Source of the DNA: JAICJC01 sp963757605
Lineage (GTDB): Bacteria; Actinomycetota; Thermoleophilia; Gaiellales; JAICJC01
Direction: 5' to 3'
Length of the DNA: 64,000 nt
Assembly: GCA_963757605.1 (NCBI GenBank)
Contig: CAVWSF010000005.1
Location: forward strand, 1,550,001 to 1,614,000
Within the stretch, counting starts at the first letter, position 1. Each line of letters begins with the position of its first letter. The notes under the pieces were generated by a model, which saw only the letters and a list, made by a program, of their open reading frames with translations, was not told the origin of the DNA and did not search any database. The position numbers and the translations under genes are program-made. Below, in pieces: positions 45,309 through 54,147 of this stretch.

Positions 45309-46047
45309 GGGCCCGCCGATCCCGCCGATCGCCGGCGCATCCGTTTCGCACGACGACCTCGTCCTCGAGTCGGCCGACGGGAACCGGTTCGCGGCGTTCG
45401 CGGCCGGGCCGGACACGCCGCCGCGGTGCGGGGTCGTCGTCCTCCCCGACGTCCGCGGCCTGCACCACTTCTACGAGGAGGTCGCGCTGCGGCTCGGCGA
45501 GCAGGGCGTCGCGGCGGTCGCGGTCGACTACTTCGGGCGCACGGCAGGGATCGCGAAGCGCGACGAGGACTTCCCGTACACGGACCACGTGCCGCAGACG
45601 CGGAGTGCCGGGGTCCAGTCCGACGTCCGGGCCGCGGTCGCGCACCTGCGAGCGACGGCGGGGGCCGAGACGGTGTTCACGCTGGGCTTCTGCTTCGGCG
45701 GCCGTCACTCATGGCTCTCCACGGCCGGCGGCCACAGCATCGCCGGGGCGATCGGCTTCTACGGGTCGACCGGCCCCCGGAACGGCGAGGACGGCCCGAT
45801 CCAGCGGGCCGGCGAGTTCCGGGCGCCGATCCTGGCGCTGATGGGCGGCGCGGACCAGGCGATCACGGCCGATGACGTCGCGGCGTTCGAGACGGCGCTC
45901 GCGGCCGCAGGCGTGGAGCACGAGGTGGTGACCTACGACGGTGCGCCGCACAGCTTCTTCGACCGCAAGCAGGAGCAGTTCGCCGACGTGTCGGCGGATG
46001 CCTGGCGGCGCGTGCTGGCGTTCCTCGACGCCAACACGCCCGGCTGA
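45289..46047 (+). CDS. Dienelactone hydrolase family protein
   Basis: 252-residue alpha/beta hydrolase of the dienelactone hydrolase group. Nucleophile Cys lies in GFCFGGRHSW, acid Asp in MGGADQAI and His in GAPHSFFDR. The opening CHDPDSGPPIPPIAG resembles the start of related actinobacterial proteins, which supports the GTG start at 45289 even though it lies in a hairpin. The substrate is unknown. Converges on the DivIVA-like gene with a 15-base gap. Confidence 0.85.
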   Translation: MCHDPDSGPPIPPIAGASVSHDDLVLESADGNRFAAFAAGPDTPPRCGVVVLPDVRGLHHFYEEVALRLGEQGVAAVAVDYFGRTAGIAKRDEDFPYTDHVPQTRSAGVQSDVRAAVAHLRATAGAETVFTLGFCFGGRHSWLSTAGGHSIAGAIGFYGSTGPRNGEDGPIQRAGEFRAPILALMGGADQAITADDVAAFETALAAAGVEHEVVTYDGAPHSFFDRKQEQFADVSADAWRRVLAFLDANTPG

Positions 46048-46062
46048 AGCGCCGGCCCGCGC

Positions 46063-47436
46063 TCAGCCGAGCATGCGGCGCAGGCGCGCCCATGCCGATG
46101 CCGGCTCGGGCTGAGCGGCCTCGGCGGACTGCTCGGGCTCGCCTTTGTCGCCGGGCGCCTCGGCGGCCTGATCCGCGTCGGCGTCGGCGGTCTCGGCCTC
46201 GACGAGCATCTCGGGCTCCGCGGCCATCTCGGCCTCGGGCTCGTCCTCAGGCTCGGGCTCGGTCTCGGGCTCTGGCTCGGCGACCACCTCGGCCTCCGGC
46301 TCCGGCTCCGGCTCGGCGGGCATCTCGGCCTCCGGCTCCGTCTCCACCTCTGGCTCGACCATCTCAGGCTCCGCCTCCGGCTCGGCGATCATCTCGGCCT
46401 CCGGCTCGGGCGCAGCCGTCGTCTCCGCCTCCGGCTCAGCCGTCTCCGCCGCCGGCTCGGCAGCCATCACGGGCTCCGGCTCGTCGACGGTCGCAGCCCG
46501 GCGCAGCGCCTCCCGGTCGGCCATCCGGCGGACGCGCTCGGAGTAGCGCTGCGCCCGCTCCTCGAGAACATCGCCCTCGCGCTCGGCGGAGGAGAGGATC
46601 TCACCCGCTCGGCGCTCGGCGTCGCGCAGGATCGCCTCGGCCTGGCGCGCGGCGGACTCGCGCTCGAGGCGCGTGGCCGCTGTGACCTGTGACACCTGGT
46701 CGGCCAGCATCCGCTCGAACGACGCCAGCGTGGCCTTCGTCCGGGCCAGGGCCGCGCTCGCGTTCTCGGCTGGTTCCGCCGCCTCGGCGGCCTCCGGCTC
46801 CTCGTCGCCGGCCTGGACGCGGTCGATCGCCGCCACCAGCTCCCCGACCGTCATCGACACGGCGTCCTCCACGCCGAGGGCGACGGCCATCCGGAAGAGG
46901 CGCACGCGGTCGGCCTCAGGATCGGCGGGCTCCTCCTCCTCCTCGACGTCCGTCTCCGGAACCTGAGGCAGCGGGAGCGTCGCGGCGGACACGACATCCG
47001 GCACCGGCTGCTCGGCGACCTCGGCGAGCGCGGTCGGCGCGGTCGACGCCTCGGTGACGCGCCGGAGTCGCTCGACGATGCCCTGCGCCCAGCCACTCTG
47101 CATCGCGGCGTGCTCGGCGGGGGCCTCGGAGTCCGTCTCGGGCTCCTCGTCCGCGGCCGGCTCAGGCGCGGCGCCGTTGGCCTGGGCCGTCCCGGCGCGC
47201 TCGTTCATCCACGCATTGAGCTCGGCCATGTACGAGTCGACGTCCGGCCGCCAGTAGCCGAGCGACACGACGCCGAACGACTGGTGCTTCAGCCGCCGGA
47301 GCTCGTCCTGCCAGTCCAGGTCCGCGGACTCCATCCGGTCGGCCAGCTCCCGCAGGTAGCGGTCGACGTCGTCCTGGTTGTACCCATGCGCGCCGAACGA
47401 GAACGTTCGGTTCCTGATGTCGCTGCTGTCATGCAT
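46063..47436 (-). CDS. DivIVA-like coiled-coil protein with acidic repeat tail
   Basis: 457 residues. Two DivIVA-type N-terminal motifs occur in tandem: RTFSFGAHGYNQDDVDRYL (about 8-26) and SFGVVSLGYWRPDVDSYM (about 52-69). A middle region has a predicted coiled coil (about 215-320, LERESAARQAEAILRDAERRAGEIL), and the tail (325-440) is a long Glu/Pro/Ala run of EPEAE-type units, ending with a basic WARLRRMLG. DivIVA proteins mark curved membrane at poles and septa. ATG at 47436 is preferred to a TTG two codons upstream. Divergent from the Wzz-like gene. Confidence 0.7.
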   Translation of the reverse strand: MHDSSDIRNRTFSFGAHGYNQDDVDRYLRELADRMESADLDWQDELRRLKHQSFGVVSLGYWRPDVDSYMAELNAWMNERAGTAQANGAAPEPAADEEPETDSEAPAEHAAMQSGWAQGIVERLRRVTEASTAPTALAEVAEQPVPDVVSAATLPLPQVPETDVEEEEEPADPEADRVRLFRMAVALGVEDAVSMTVGELVAAIDRVQAGDEEPEAAEAAEPAENASAALARTKATLASFERMLADQVSQVTAATRLERESAARQAEAILRDAERRAGEILSSAEREGDVLEERAQRYSERVRRMADREALRRAATVDEPEPVMAAEPAAETAEPEAETTAAPEPEAEMIAEPEAEPEMVEPEVETEPEAEMPAEPEPEPEAEVVAEPEPETEPEPEDEPEAEMAAEPEMLVEAETADADADQAAEAPGDKGEPEQSAEAAQPEPASAWARLRRMLG

Positions 47437-47577
47437 TCCCAAGCACCGCCCTCACCGATTCCAGGTTCTTCCTATGGCGACTGTACGGGCGATCTCGACG
47501 AGGTCAATCCCGGGCGCGCCTATTGACGGCCGCGGCAACGGCGCGTATTCGTCGAATGACGAGGAGGGTGAGGCGGT

Positions 47578-49032
47578 ATGTCGGATCAGAGGACAACACT
47601 CATGGCGAAGCTCGCAGCGGCTCGGGGCCGGCTGTGGCTGGTCGCCGTTGTAGCGGTTGCCGCAGGCCTGGCGGCGGCGGCGGTGGCATCGGCGCGCGCG
47701 CCGGTCTACGCGGCTGAGGCGCAGGTCGGGTTCGGGACGACGAGCGTCCCCGCGCAGGCGTCGGCGGGGCTCACACCCGCGATGGCCCACCGGGCGATTC
47801 GCCGGGCCGGCATCGACGGGATGTCGCCGCGCCAGCTCCTCGACAACACCAGGATCTCGGTCGACCCGGGCTCCGGCGTCGCGGTCGTCCGCGTCACCGA
47901 CTCGAACCGGGCCCAGGCCCGCCGGCTCGCGAACGCCTACGCGCAGACGCTCGTGGTCACCCGCAGGCATCGGATCGCCGAGGGCGCGGCACGCACCAAG
48001 GCCAGCCTTCAGCGCCAGCTCGCCGCCGCGGGCCACGGGCTCAAGACCGCCCACGGATCGACTCGGATGTCGCTGCGCGCGCAGTACGGCGCGGTCGTTC
48101 GCCAGTGGCAGATCATCGACACTCGCACGACGGTCGCGATGGACGGCGTCCAGGTGATCGGGCGGCCGGCAGCGACCAGCGAGAACCAGCACGTCGTGCG
48201 CGACGGCCTTCTGGCCGCGCTGGTCGCCGCGCTCGCGGCCCTCGCCGTCATCGTCGCCACGACGCGTCCCGGCCGCGGACGTGTCCGCTCGGCTCGCGAG
48301 CTGGGCCGCGCCTTGCGCCTGCCTGTCCTCGGCACCCTGTCCGGGACGGTCTCCGACGCCTGGGACGGCATCGGTCAGGTCCGCGCGCGGATCGCGTCGA
48401 CCGGCCTCCCCCGGCCCGCTGCCATCGCGGTCTCGGGTGCGGACCACGAGGACTCCACGTCGGACACCGTCGTCGGCCTCGCGCTGGCGATGGCGCGCCA
48501 GGGCCGGCGGGTGACCGTCGTCGACCTCGACGTCGCCCGGCCACGCGTGCACCGCCAGCTCGGCGCCGACGGGGCCCCGGGTGCGGCGGACGTCGTCGCG
48601 GGCCGGGTCCGGATCGACGACGGACTGGTCATGTTCGACGACCGCGGCGTGCCGGTGACCGAGGCGCCGTTCGCGGCCGGCTGCATCAGCCTGCTGCCGG
48701 CTGGTGCGCTGGACGGCAGCCTGTGGGACATGCTGTCCTCGCCGGCGCTCAGGGACGTGTTCCGCCGGCTGCGGCGCGACTCCGATTTCGTGCTGGTGGC
48801 CTGTCCACCGGCGACGGAGCCCGACGCGGTCGCTGCGCTCGCCGACCTGGCCGACGGGCTCGTGATCGTCGCCCGGCTCGGGTCGCTGCGGTGGGATGAG
48901 GTCGCCGCGCTGCGGGCATCGCTCGAGAGCATCCCGCTTGCGAAGCTCGGCACCGTCGCCGTGGCGGGCCCGCCGTCCGTCGTGCACCCGGCGCTCACGC
49001 CCTCGGGACGGGCCGCGCCCGCGACGTACTGA
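47578..49032 (+). CDS. Wzz / BY-kinase-like polysaccharide regulator with degenerate P-loop
   Basis: 484 residues: a TM helix near 19-40, a Wzz-like extracytoplasmic domain (42-200), a second TM near 210-225, then a cytoplasmic ParA/CpsD-type ATPase fold. Walker A', VTVVDLDVARPRVHRQLG, is kept, but where the P-loop should be the sequence is SGADHEDSTSDT, lacking the Gly-Lys-Ser/Thr. No C-terminal tyrosine cluster is seen; it ends in a single Tyr. It probably regulates chain length or assembly of a surface polysaccharide without normal kinase action. No glycosyltransferase is adjacent. Confidence 0.75.
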   Translation: MSDQRTTLMAKLAAARGRLWLVAVVAVAAGLAAAAVASARAPVYAAEAQVGFGTTSVPAQASAGLTPAMAHRAIRRAGIDGMSPRQLLDNTRISVDPGSGVAVVRVTDSNRAQARRLANAYAQTLVVTRRHRIAEGAARTKASLQRQLAAAGHGLKTAHGSTRMSLRAQYGAVVRQWQIIDTRTTVAMDGVQVIGRPAATSENQHVVRDGLLAALVAALAALAVIVATTRPGRGRVRSARELGRALRLPVLGTLSGTVSDAWDGIGQVRARIASTGLPRPAAIAVSGADHEDSTSDTVVGLALAMARQGRRVTVVDLDVARPRVHRQLGADGAPGAADVVAGRVRIDDGLVMFDDRGVPVTEAPFAAGCISLLPAGALDGSLWDMLSSPALRDVFRRLRRDSDFVLVACPPATEPDAVAALADLADGLVIVARLGSLRWDEVAALRASLESIPLAKLGTVAVAGPPSVVHPALTPSGRAAPATY

Positions 49033-49047
49033 CCGCCGCGGCCCCGA

Positions 49048-50004
49048 CTACCGAATCGCCGCGAGCTCGGACGCGATCCGGCTCAAGACGTCGGCCGCGG
49101 GCTCGACGGACGTGATTCGGCCGACGCCCCGGCCGGCGTAGAGGCACATCGCCTCGAGCTCGCCGGTGGTGTCGCGCCGGGGCTCGTCGGCCGCGTACCG
49201 CTCGATGTCGATCCGGCCGTGGCGGGCGACCACGTCGCCCTCCCCCGGCCGCGACCCCGACGGCGGGCGGCCGGCCTCGTCCCAGCGGCGGTAGGTGCTG
49301 TTGCGAAGGACGCGATGGGGAGCGCCGGGCCAACCGCCGTCGAAGAGGCCCGTGAGCACCGTGTCGGCGGCCGAGGCGGCGACGAGACGCGCCGACCACT
49401 CGGCGTGCACGTCCGCCTCCTCCGTCGCGACGAAGCGCGTCCCGAGCAGCGCGCCGGCGGCTCCCACGGCCATCGCCGCCGCGACGCCCTGGCCGTCGGC
49501 GATGCCGCCCGCCGCGAGCACCGGCACGGGCAGCGTGCGGGCCAGCTCCTCGACGAGCGCGAGCACGCCGGTGTCGCCCTGGACGTGGCCGCCGGCCTCG
49601 ACTCCCTGGGCCACGACGACGTCGCAGCCCGCGGCGACCGCCGCCCGGGCCTCGGCCGCCGAGCCGGCCTGCGCGAGCACCGTGGCCCCGGACGCGTGGG
49701 CACGCGCGACCAGGCCGGCGTCGGTCCCCCAGGAGAACGAGATCAGCTCGACCTCCTCGGCGAGCGCGAGCTCGAGCCGCTCCTCCTGCTCGAACGCGAG
49801 GACGAGGTTGACCATGAACGGGCGCTCGGTCCGCCGGCGGATCTCGCGGATCTGCGACCGCATAGTCTCGGGCTCCGTCCACGACGCGCCCAGCGAGCCG
49901 ATCCCGCCTGCCTCCGAGACGGCGGCAGCCAGGACCGGGGTGGCGGCCGGCCCGATCGGCGCCTGCACCACCGGCACGCGCCACGGAAGCGGGGGGCCAT
50001 TCAC
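49048..50004 (-). CDS. Nitronate monooxygenase (2-nitropropane dioxygenase) family
   Basis: 318-residue FMN-dependent TIM barrel. Marks: VVQAPIGPAATPVLAAAVSEAGGIGSLG at the N-terminus, VVAQGVEAGGH in the middle (catalytic His region), VPVLAAGGIADGQGVAAAMAVGA and GALLGTRFVATEEADVH. Oxidises alkyl nitronates or related toxic compounds. GTG at 50004. It lies 32 bases after the LuxR-family ATPase gene on the same strand, so it may belong to its operon. Confidence 0.87.
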   Translation of the reverse strand: MNGPPLPWRVPVVQAPIGPAATPVLAAAVSEAGGIGSLGASWTEPETMRSQIREIRRRTERPFMVNLVLAFEQEERLELALAEEVELISFSWGTDAGLVARAHASGATVLAQAGSAAEARAAVAAGCDVVVAQGVEAGGHVQGDTGVLALVEELARTLPVPVLAAGGIADGQGVAAAMAVGAAGALLGTRFVATEEADVHAEWSARLVAASAADTVLTGLFDGGWPGAPHRVLRNSTYRRWDEAGRPPSGSRPGEGDVVARHGRIDIERYAADEPRRDTTGELEAMCLYAGRGVGRITSVEPAADVLSRIASELAAIR

Positions 50005-50036
50005 TCCGCGATCGTACCGCGGCGCAATTGCGCGAT

Positions 50037-52733
50037 CTACGTCTCGGCCGCGGCGGGCCGCCCCGGCCGGCGGGCGGCCAGCTCGGCCCGGTTTCGCACG
50101 CCGACCTTGCGGTAGATGCGGGACAGATGCGCCTCGACCGTCTTCTCGCTCATCCAGAGCGCCGCGGCGATCTCTTTGTTCCGCTTGCCCTCCGAGATGA
50201 GGCTCGCGACCTCGAGCTCGGCGGGTGTCAGCTCGTCGCGCTGCGCGGGCTCGCGCCGCAGCACCTTCCCGCTGCGGGCAAGCGCGGAGGCGGCCTGCTC
50301 CTCCCACCGCGCCGCCCCCAGGCGCTCGAGCGCCGCCCGGGCCTCCTCGAGCAGCTCGCGCGACTCGACCCGCTGCCCCGCGCGCCGCAGCGCGTCGCCC
50401 CATGCAAGCGCGGTGCGGGCCGCTGCGAATGGGTCGTCCCCGCGCCCGTGGAGCTCCCGGGCGTGCGCGAAGTGGGCGTCGCTCTCGACGCCGGCGACGG
50501 CCAGCGCCCGCTCGGCCACGGCGATCGCCGACTCCCGTCCGGAGCGGCGGGCGTCCTCGTGGAGCTTGGCGGCGGCCGCGACGGCCTCGTCGGCCCGGCC
50601 GGATCGCACGAGCGCCTCGACGAGATCGGCGCCGATCACCGGATGGGTCGTCGCGTCCGCGATCCCACATCGCTCCTTGATCGCGAGCGCGGCCGCCAGC
50701 TCGGGGGCGGCCTCGTCCGCCTCGCCCGCGGCGAGCGCATGCTGTCCGCGGGCGGCGTGGACGCACATGAGCTGGTAGGGCAGCTCCAGGCGCTCGGACA
50801 GGTCCTGCTGGTGGGCGAGGGCCTCCTCGTCGAGGCGGCCCTGCGCGGCCGCCAGCCACGTGAGGATGCTGAGCCCCCAGCACTCGTCGTTGGCGCGCCC
50901 CAACTGCCGGGAGAGGCGGACCGCGCGCTGGCCGTCGGCCTGGGCGCCCTGCCACGCGCCGGTCGTCCGCCGCAGCCACGCGCGGCTGATGAGCGGGTAG
51001 GTGAGCGCGCCAGGCGCCGACTGCTCGCACTCGTCGATCAGCTCGTCGAGGGTGCGCGACGCGGTCTCGTTGCGCTCGGCGAAGGCGAGCGTCATCCCCA
51101 GGTAGGCACGCAGCTGGAGGTCGCCCCGCACCGAGGGCGTGGCGGCCACGTCGGCCGCCACGGCGTCGATGTCCCGAACGGCCGTGTCGGCGTCGCCCAG
51201 GAAGACGAGCGAGGCGGCGCGGGCGATCCGGGCCAGGAGCTCGAGCGGGTCGCCGGCCGGCGCCAGCTCGAGCGCGCGGTCGGAGGCGTCGAGCGCCTCC
51301 TGCGGACGGCCGGCGCGGATGGACGGGTCGACGCACTCGATGTAGAGGGTGGCCGCGGAGTGCGCGTCGGCCTCCTCGAGCCGGCGGGCCGCGCGCAGGA
51401 GCCGGGATCCCGCGGCCTTGGTGGAGCTGCTGCGGGCCTCGATCCGTCCGCGCAGGAGCTCGACCCGCGCGACGTCGCCCGGCGGCGGCCCGTCGCGCTC
51501 GATCTCCGTCAGGATCGCCCCGGCCGCCGCGGCCTGGCCGCTGGCGTGGGCCGCATCGGCTGCCGCGAGCAGGCGGCGCACACGGGCCTCCGGCTCGACG
51601 CTCAGCGCCGCTGCTCGTTCGTACCACTCGGCCGTCGCGATCGCCCCGCCGCGCAGGCGCACGTCGGACGCCAGCCGGTCGACGGCTGCGGCCAGCTCCT
51701 CGTCCGGCTCCGTGGCAGCCGCCGCCCTGTGGGCGACCTGCTCCCATTCGAGCTCCGGCTCCACGCACGCGGCCGCGAGGGCGGCGTGGGCGCGGCGCCG
51801 GTCAGGCCCGCTCGCGGCCCCGTAGACGGCCGACCGGATGAGCGGATGCCGAAAGCCCAGCCGCCCGGGCTCGACGCGCACGAGACCGTCGCGCTCGGCT
51901 GGCGCGAAGGCGTCGTCGGTCAGGCCGGCGCCGGCAAGCGCGCGGCGGATGACGAGCGGGCGGTCGGACCGGCAGGTCGCGAGGAGCAGCAGCGCCTCGC
52001 GGCACGACTCCGGCAGCGCCTCGACCATGCGGGCGTAGGCCTCCTCCAGGTTCGTGTGGCCCGGCTCGGCGCGGCCGTCCCCGCTCGTGGCGAGCTCGAG
52101 GAGCGCGAGCGGGTTCCCGGCGGCGACGGAGACCGTGTGCTGGACGGCGTCCGCCACGAGGCCGCGCTCCTCCAGGAGCTCGCGGGCCTGCTCCGCCGTC
52201 AGCGGTTGCGGGCTGATCGACGGCAGGTCGGCATAGCCCTTGGAGCGGGTCGCGATGAGGAGCGCCACCCGGTCAGCCGCGATCCGGCGGGCCGCGAAGG
52301 CGATCGCCTCGGCAGAGGCCGCGTCGAGCCAGTGCGCGTCGTCGACGAGGGCGAGCACCGGCTGCGCCACGGCCGCCGCGCAGACCAGGTTGAACGCGCC
52401 GACGAGCACGGCCAGCCGGTCGACGGGCTGCGTCGGCCCGAGCGCGAGCGCGCTTCGCAGCGCCTCGGCCTGGCGGTCGGGGAGCTTCGAGACGAGCGCC
52501 GCGAACGGGGTGAGCAGGTCGACGAGGCCGACGAACGGGACCGACGCCTCGGCCTCGACACCCCGGGCCCGGACGATCGCCATGTCGCCGGCGCCCGCGG
52601 CGGCGTGCTCGAGGAGCGACGTCTTGCCGATGCCCGGCTCGCCCGAGACCACCAGCGTCCCGCCGTGCCCGGAGCGCGCGTCGTCGAGCAGGCGCTCGAT
52701 GCGCAGGCACTCCTCCCCCCGGCCCACCAGCAT
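50037..52733 (-). CDS. LuxR-family ATPase regulator (LAL/MalT-like)
   Basis: 898 residues. Begins MLVGRGEECLRIERLL, Walker A GEPGIGKT at 31-38, Walker B VLALVDDAHWLD, then a long helical TPR-like region (400-820) and a C-terminal LuxR helix-turn-helix (LTPAELEVASLISEGKRNKEIAAALWMSEKT region, no more than the last 70 residues). These large ATP-dependent activators control catabolism or secondary metabolism. The ATG at 52733 fits the family start; it is divergent from npdG, with only 73 bases between. Confidence 0.9.
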   Translation of the reverse strand: MLVGRGEECLRIERLLDDARSGHGGTLVVSGEPGIGKTSLLEHAAAGAGDMAIVRARGVEAEASVPFVGLVDLLTPFAALVSKLPDRQAEALRSALALGPTQPVDRLAVLVGAFNLVCAAAVAQPVLALVDDAHWLDAASAEAIAFAARRIAADRVALLIATRSKGYADLPSISPQPLTAEQARELLEERGLVADAVQHTVSVAAGNPLALLELATSGDGRAEPGHTNLEEAYARMVEALPESCREALLLLATCRSDRPLVIRRALAGAGLTDDAFAPAERDGLVRVEPGRLGFRHPLIRSAVYGAASGPDRRRAHAALAAACVEPELEWEQVAHRAAAATEPDEELAAAVDRLASDVRLRGGAIATAEWYERAAALSVEPEARVRRLLAAADAAHASGQAAAAGAILTEIERDGPPPGDVARVELLRGRIEARSSSTKAAGSRLLRAARRLEEADAHSAATLYIECVDPSIRAGRPQEALDASDRALELAPAGDPLELLARIARAASLVFLGDADTAVRDIDAVAADVAATPSVRGDLQLRAYLGMTLAFAERNETASRTLDELIDECEQSAPGALTYPLISRAWLRRTTGAWQGAQADGQRAVRLSRQLGRANDECWGLSILTWLAAAQGRLDEEALAHQQDLSERLELPYQLMCVHAARGQHALAAGEADEAAPELAAALAIKERCGIADATTHPVIGADLVEALVRSGRADEAVAAAAKLHEDARRSGRESAIAVAERALAVAGVESDAHFAHARELHGRGDDPFAAARTALAWGDALRRAGQRVESRELLEEARAALERLGAARWEEQAASALARSGKVLRREPAQRDELTPAELEVASLISEGKRNKEIAAALWMSEKTVEAHLSRIYRKVGVRNRAELAARRPGRPAAAET

Positions 52734-52806
52734 GCGGCGAGTGTACCGATCGTCGCAAGCTGCGGCACAGTGCGGAACGGGGCGTCCGTGCAAAGCTTTC
52801 GGCCGC

Positions 52807-53442
52807 ATGCGGATCGCCATCATCGGTGCGGGCGCGATGGGCTCGGCGCTGGCGCGACGACTCGTCGCCGCGGGCCACTCGGTCGTCATCGGCTCCCGTG
52901 ACGCCGGCCGGGCCCGGGCCGCTGCGGCGCGGGTGGGCGCGGCATCGGGGACGAGCTACGCCGAGGCGGCGGAGGTTGGCGACGTCGTCGTCCTGACCGT
53001 GCCGTGGCGGGCTGTTGGCGAGGTCGTGCCCGCGCTGCCGCTCGACGGCAAGATCCTGGTCGACGCGACGAACCCGTACCTCGACGACACCTTCGACGGC
53101 GGCGACGCGACGTGGTCGGCGCGCGACGAGTTCCCGCCCGGCGAGTCAGGCGCGTCGGCGATCCAGGCCCTCGCCCCCGGGGCCCGCGTCGTGAAGGCCT
53201 GGAACCACGTGTGGGCGCGCGCCGCAGAGCGGGGGTTGGGCGAGGTCCGGCCCGCGGTCTTCGTCTGCGGTGACGACGCCGCGGCCCGAGCCGTCGTCGC
53301 CGGCCTGGCCGCGGAGATGGGCTATGACCCGCACGACGCCGGCGGGCTGGAGCGGGCCCGTTGGCTCGAGGCGCTGACGCCGCTCGTCATCGCGCTCGGG
53401 GACTCCGCCTGCGCGCTCACGATGACGCGGACGCCCGGCTAG
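52807..53442 (+). CDS. npdG: NADPH-dependent F420 reductase-like protein
   Basis: 211-residue Rossmann protein of the NpdG/F420H2:NADP+ oxidoreductase family. Opens MRIAIIGAGAMGSALARRL (dinucleotide motif) and IGSRDAGRARAAA with NADP-type Arg residues; later VVLTVPWRAV, DATNPY and VVKAWNHVWA. It would exchange hydride between F420 and NADP. The stop codon TAG is the first half of a CTAG duplicated at the insertion site of the element that follows. Confidence 0.78.
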   Translation: MRIAIIGAGAMGSALARRLVAAGHSVVIGSRDAGRARAAAARVGAASGTSYAEAAEVGDVVVLTVPWRAVGEVVPALPLDGKILVDATNPYLDDTFDGGDATWSARDEFPPGESGASAIQALAPGARVVKAWNHVWARAAERGLGEVRPAVFVCGDDAAARAVVAGLAAEMGYDPHDAGGLERARWLEALTPLVIALGDSACALTMTRTPG

Positions 53443-53700
53443 ATCGTTGATTCCCAAATTGGCGGGATGGCCGAGCCGCAAGCCAAAGGCTTGCTGCGGT
53501 CATGAGCGACCTGCTACCCAGCAGGTCACTCATGGGCGAGAACCGAGCAGCGCAAGGACACAGGGAAGCCCAATATCAGGCGATAGTGGGCTGACCGAGG
53601 ACACAGCGATGCGACGGTTCGCAGCCGCAGCCCCGCCACAGTCGCCACCAGTCCCCAGCTGGACGTCCAGGCGCGCGGCAATTGGGAATCACCGATCTAG
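53439..53700. mobile_element. MITE-like 254-base element with terminal inverted repeats and CTAG duplication
   Basis: The element occupies 53443-53696, flanked by CTAG on both sides (53439-53442, 53697-53700). Ends: ATCGTTGATTCCCAAATTG on the left and, read on the other strand, ATCGGTGATTCCCAATTG on the right: identical apart from one substitution and one single-base gap. There is no coding frame inside. Taking out the element and one CTAG rejoins npdG and the cupin as a convergent pair whose two TAG stops overlap on the same CTAG. CTAG target use is known for IS5-group elements (YTAR sites); that link is inference. Confidence 0.75.
53476..53620. ncRNA. Candidate structured RNA inside the element
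   Basis: On the + strand, ordered helices: GCAAGCC/GGCTTGC around AAA (53478-53494); CATGAG-c-GACCTGCT/AGCAGGTC-a-CTCATG around ACCC (53501-53534), 14 pairs with one mismatch; AGCCCA-a-TATC/GATA-g-TGGGCT (53567-53592); and GAACCG (53540-53545) with CGGTTC (53615-53620) enclosing the third. GGACACAG occurs twice inside that enclosed loop (53557 and 53599 region), as a symmetric pair on both sides of the third helix. The strand is not certain since helices read on both. Possibly a HEARO/omega-RNA-type RNA; I cannot confirm a family by eye. Confidence 0.5.
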
Positions 53701-54086
53701 TCACTCCACCAGCCCTGGGTCATCTCGACCTCGCTCGGGTCGTCGCCGGCCCCGAAGGCCAGGTACTCGATGCCGTCCGGCCCCGCCTCGACGGCCCGCA
53801 TCGTGTCCTTGTCCAGGCGGATCGCGTCCCACTGGGCGAGCTCGACGATCTTGTCCTCGACCTTGATCCGCCCCGACCCCTTGACCACCACGTACACCTC
53901 CTCCTGGCCGGCATGCTTGTGGCCGAAGGGGATGCGCAGATTCGGCGCGAGCCGAAACAGGCTGAGCCCGAGCTCCTGCCCCTCGATGGACCGGCGCGCG
54001 AACCGCGCCTCGAGCCCGTCCGGCATCCCGAAGTTGGGCGCCTGGTTCTCGACGTCGATCAGGTTCTGCTTGGTGTAGCCGGCCAT
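53697..54086 (-). CDS. Cupin domain protein
   Basis: 129-residue cupin. Metal-site residues are visible in FGHKHAGQEEVYVVVKGSG (His, His, Glu) and the second motif around RLDKDTMRAVEAGPDGIEYLAFG has the final turn but no clear His. It is a small-molecule-binding or mannose-6-phosphate isomerase-like fold protein of unknown role. The TAG stop lies in the CTAG duplicate at the right end of the mobile element, which has left the gene intact. Confidence 0.8.
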   Translation of the reverse strand: MAGYTKQNLIDVENQAPNFGMPDGLEARFARRSIEGQELGLSLFRLAPNLRIPFGHKHAGQEEVYVVVKGSGRIKVEDKIVELAQWDAIRLDKDTMRAVEAGPDGIEYLAFGAGDDPSEVEMTQGWWSD

Positions 54087-54147
54087 CGTTGGACCTCCTC
54101 GGTCGAGCCGACCGGAGGCCTACCCGCGAGCCGCGGGTGACAAACGC

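Noticed and set aside
46200..46500. Repetitive GGCTC/CGGCCTCGG-rich stretch taken at first for a tandem repeat or CRISPR
   Set aside because: It is codon repetition for the Glu/Pro/Ala tail of the DivIVA-like protein; no constant repeat and spacer lengths.
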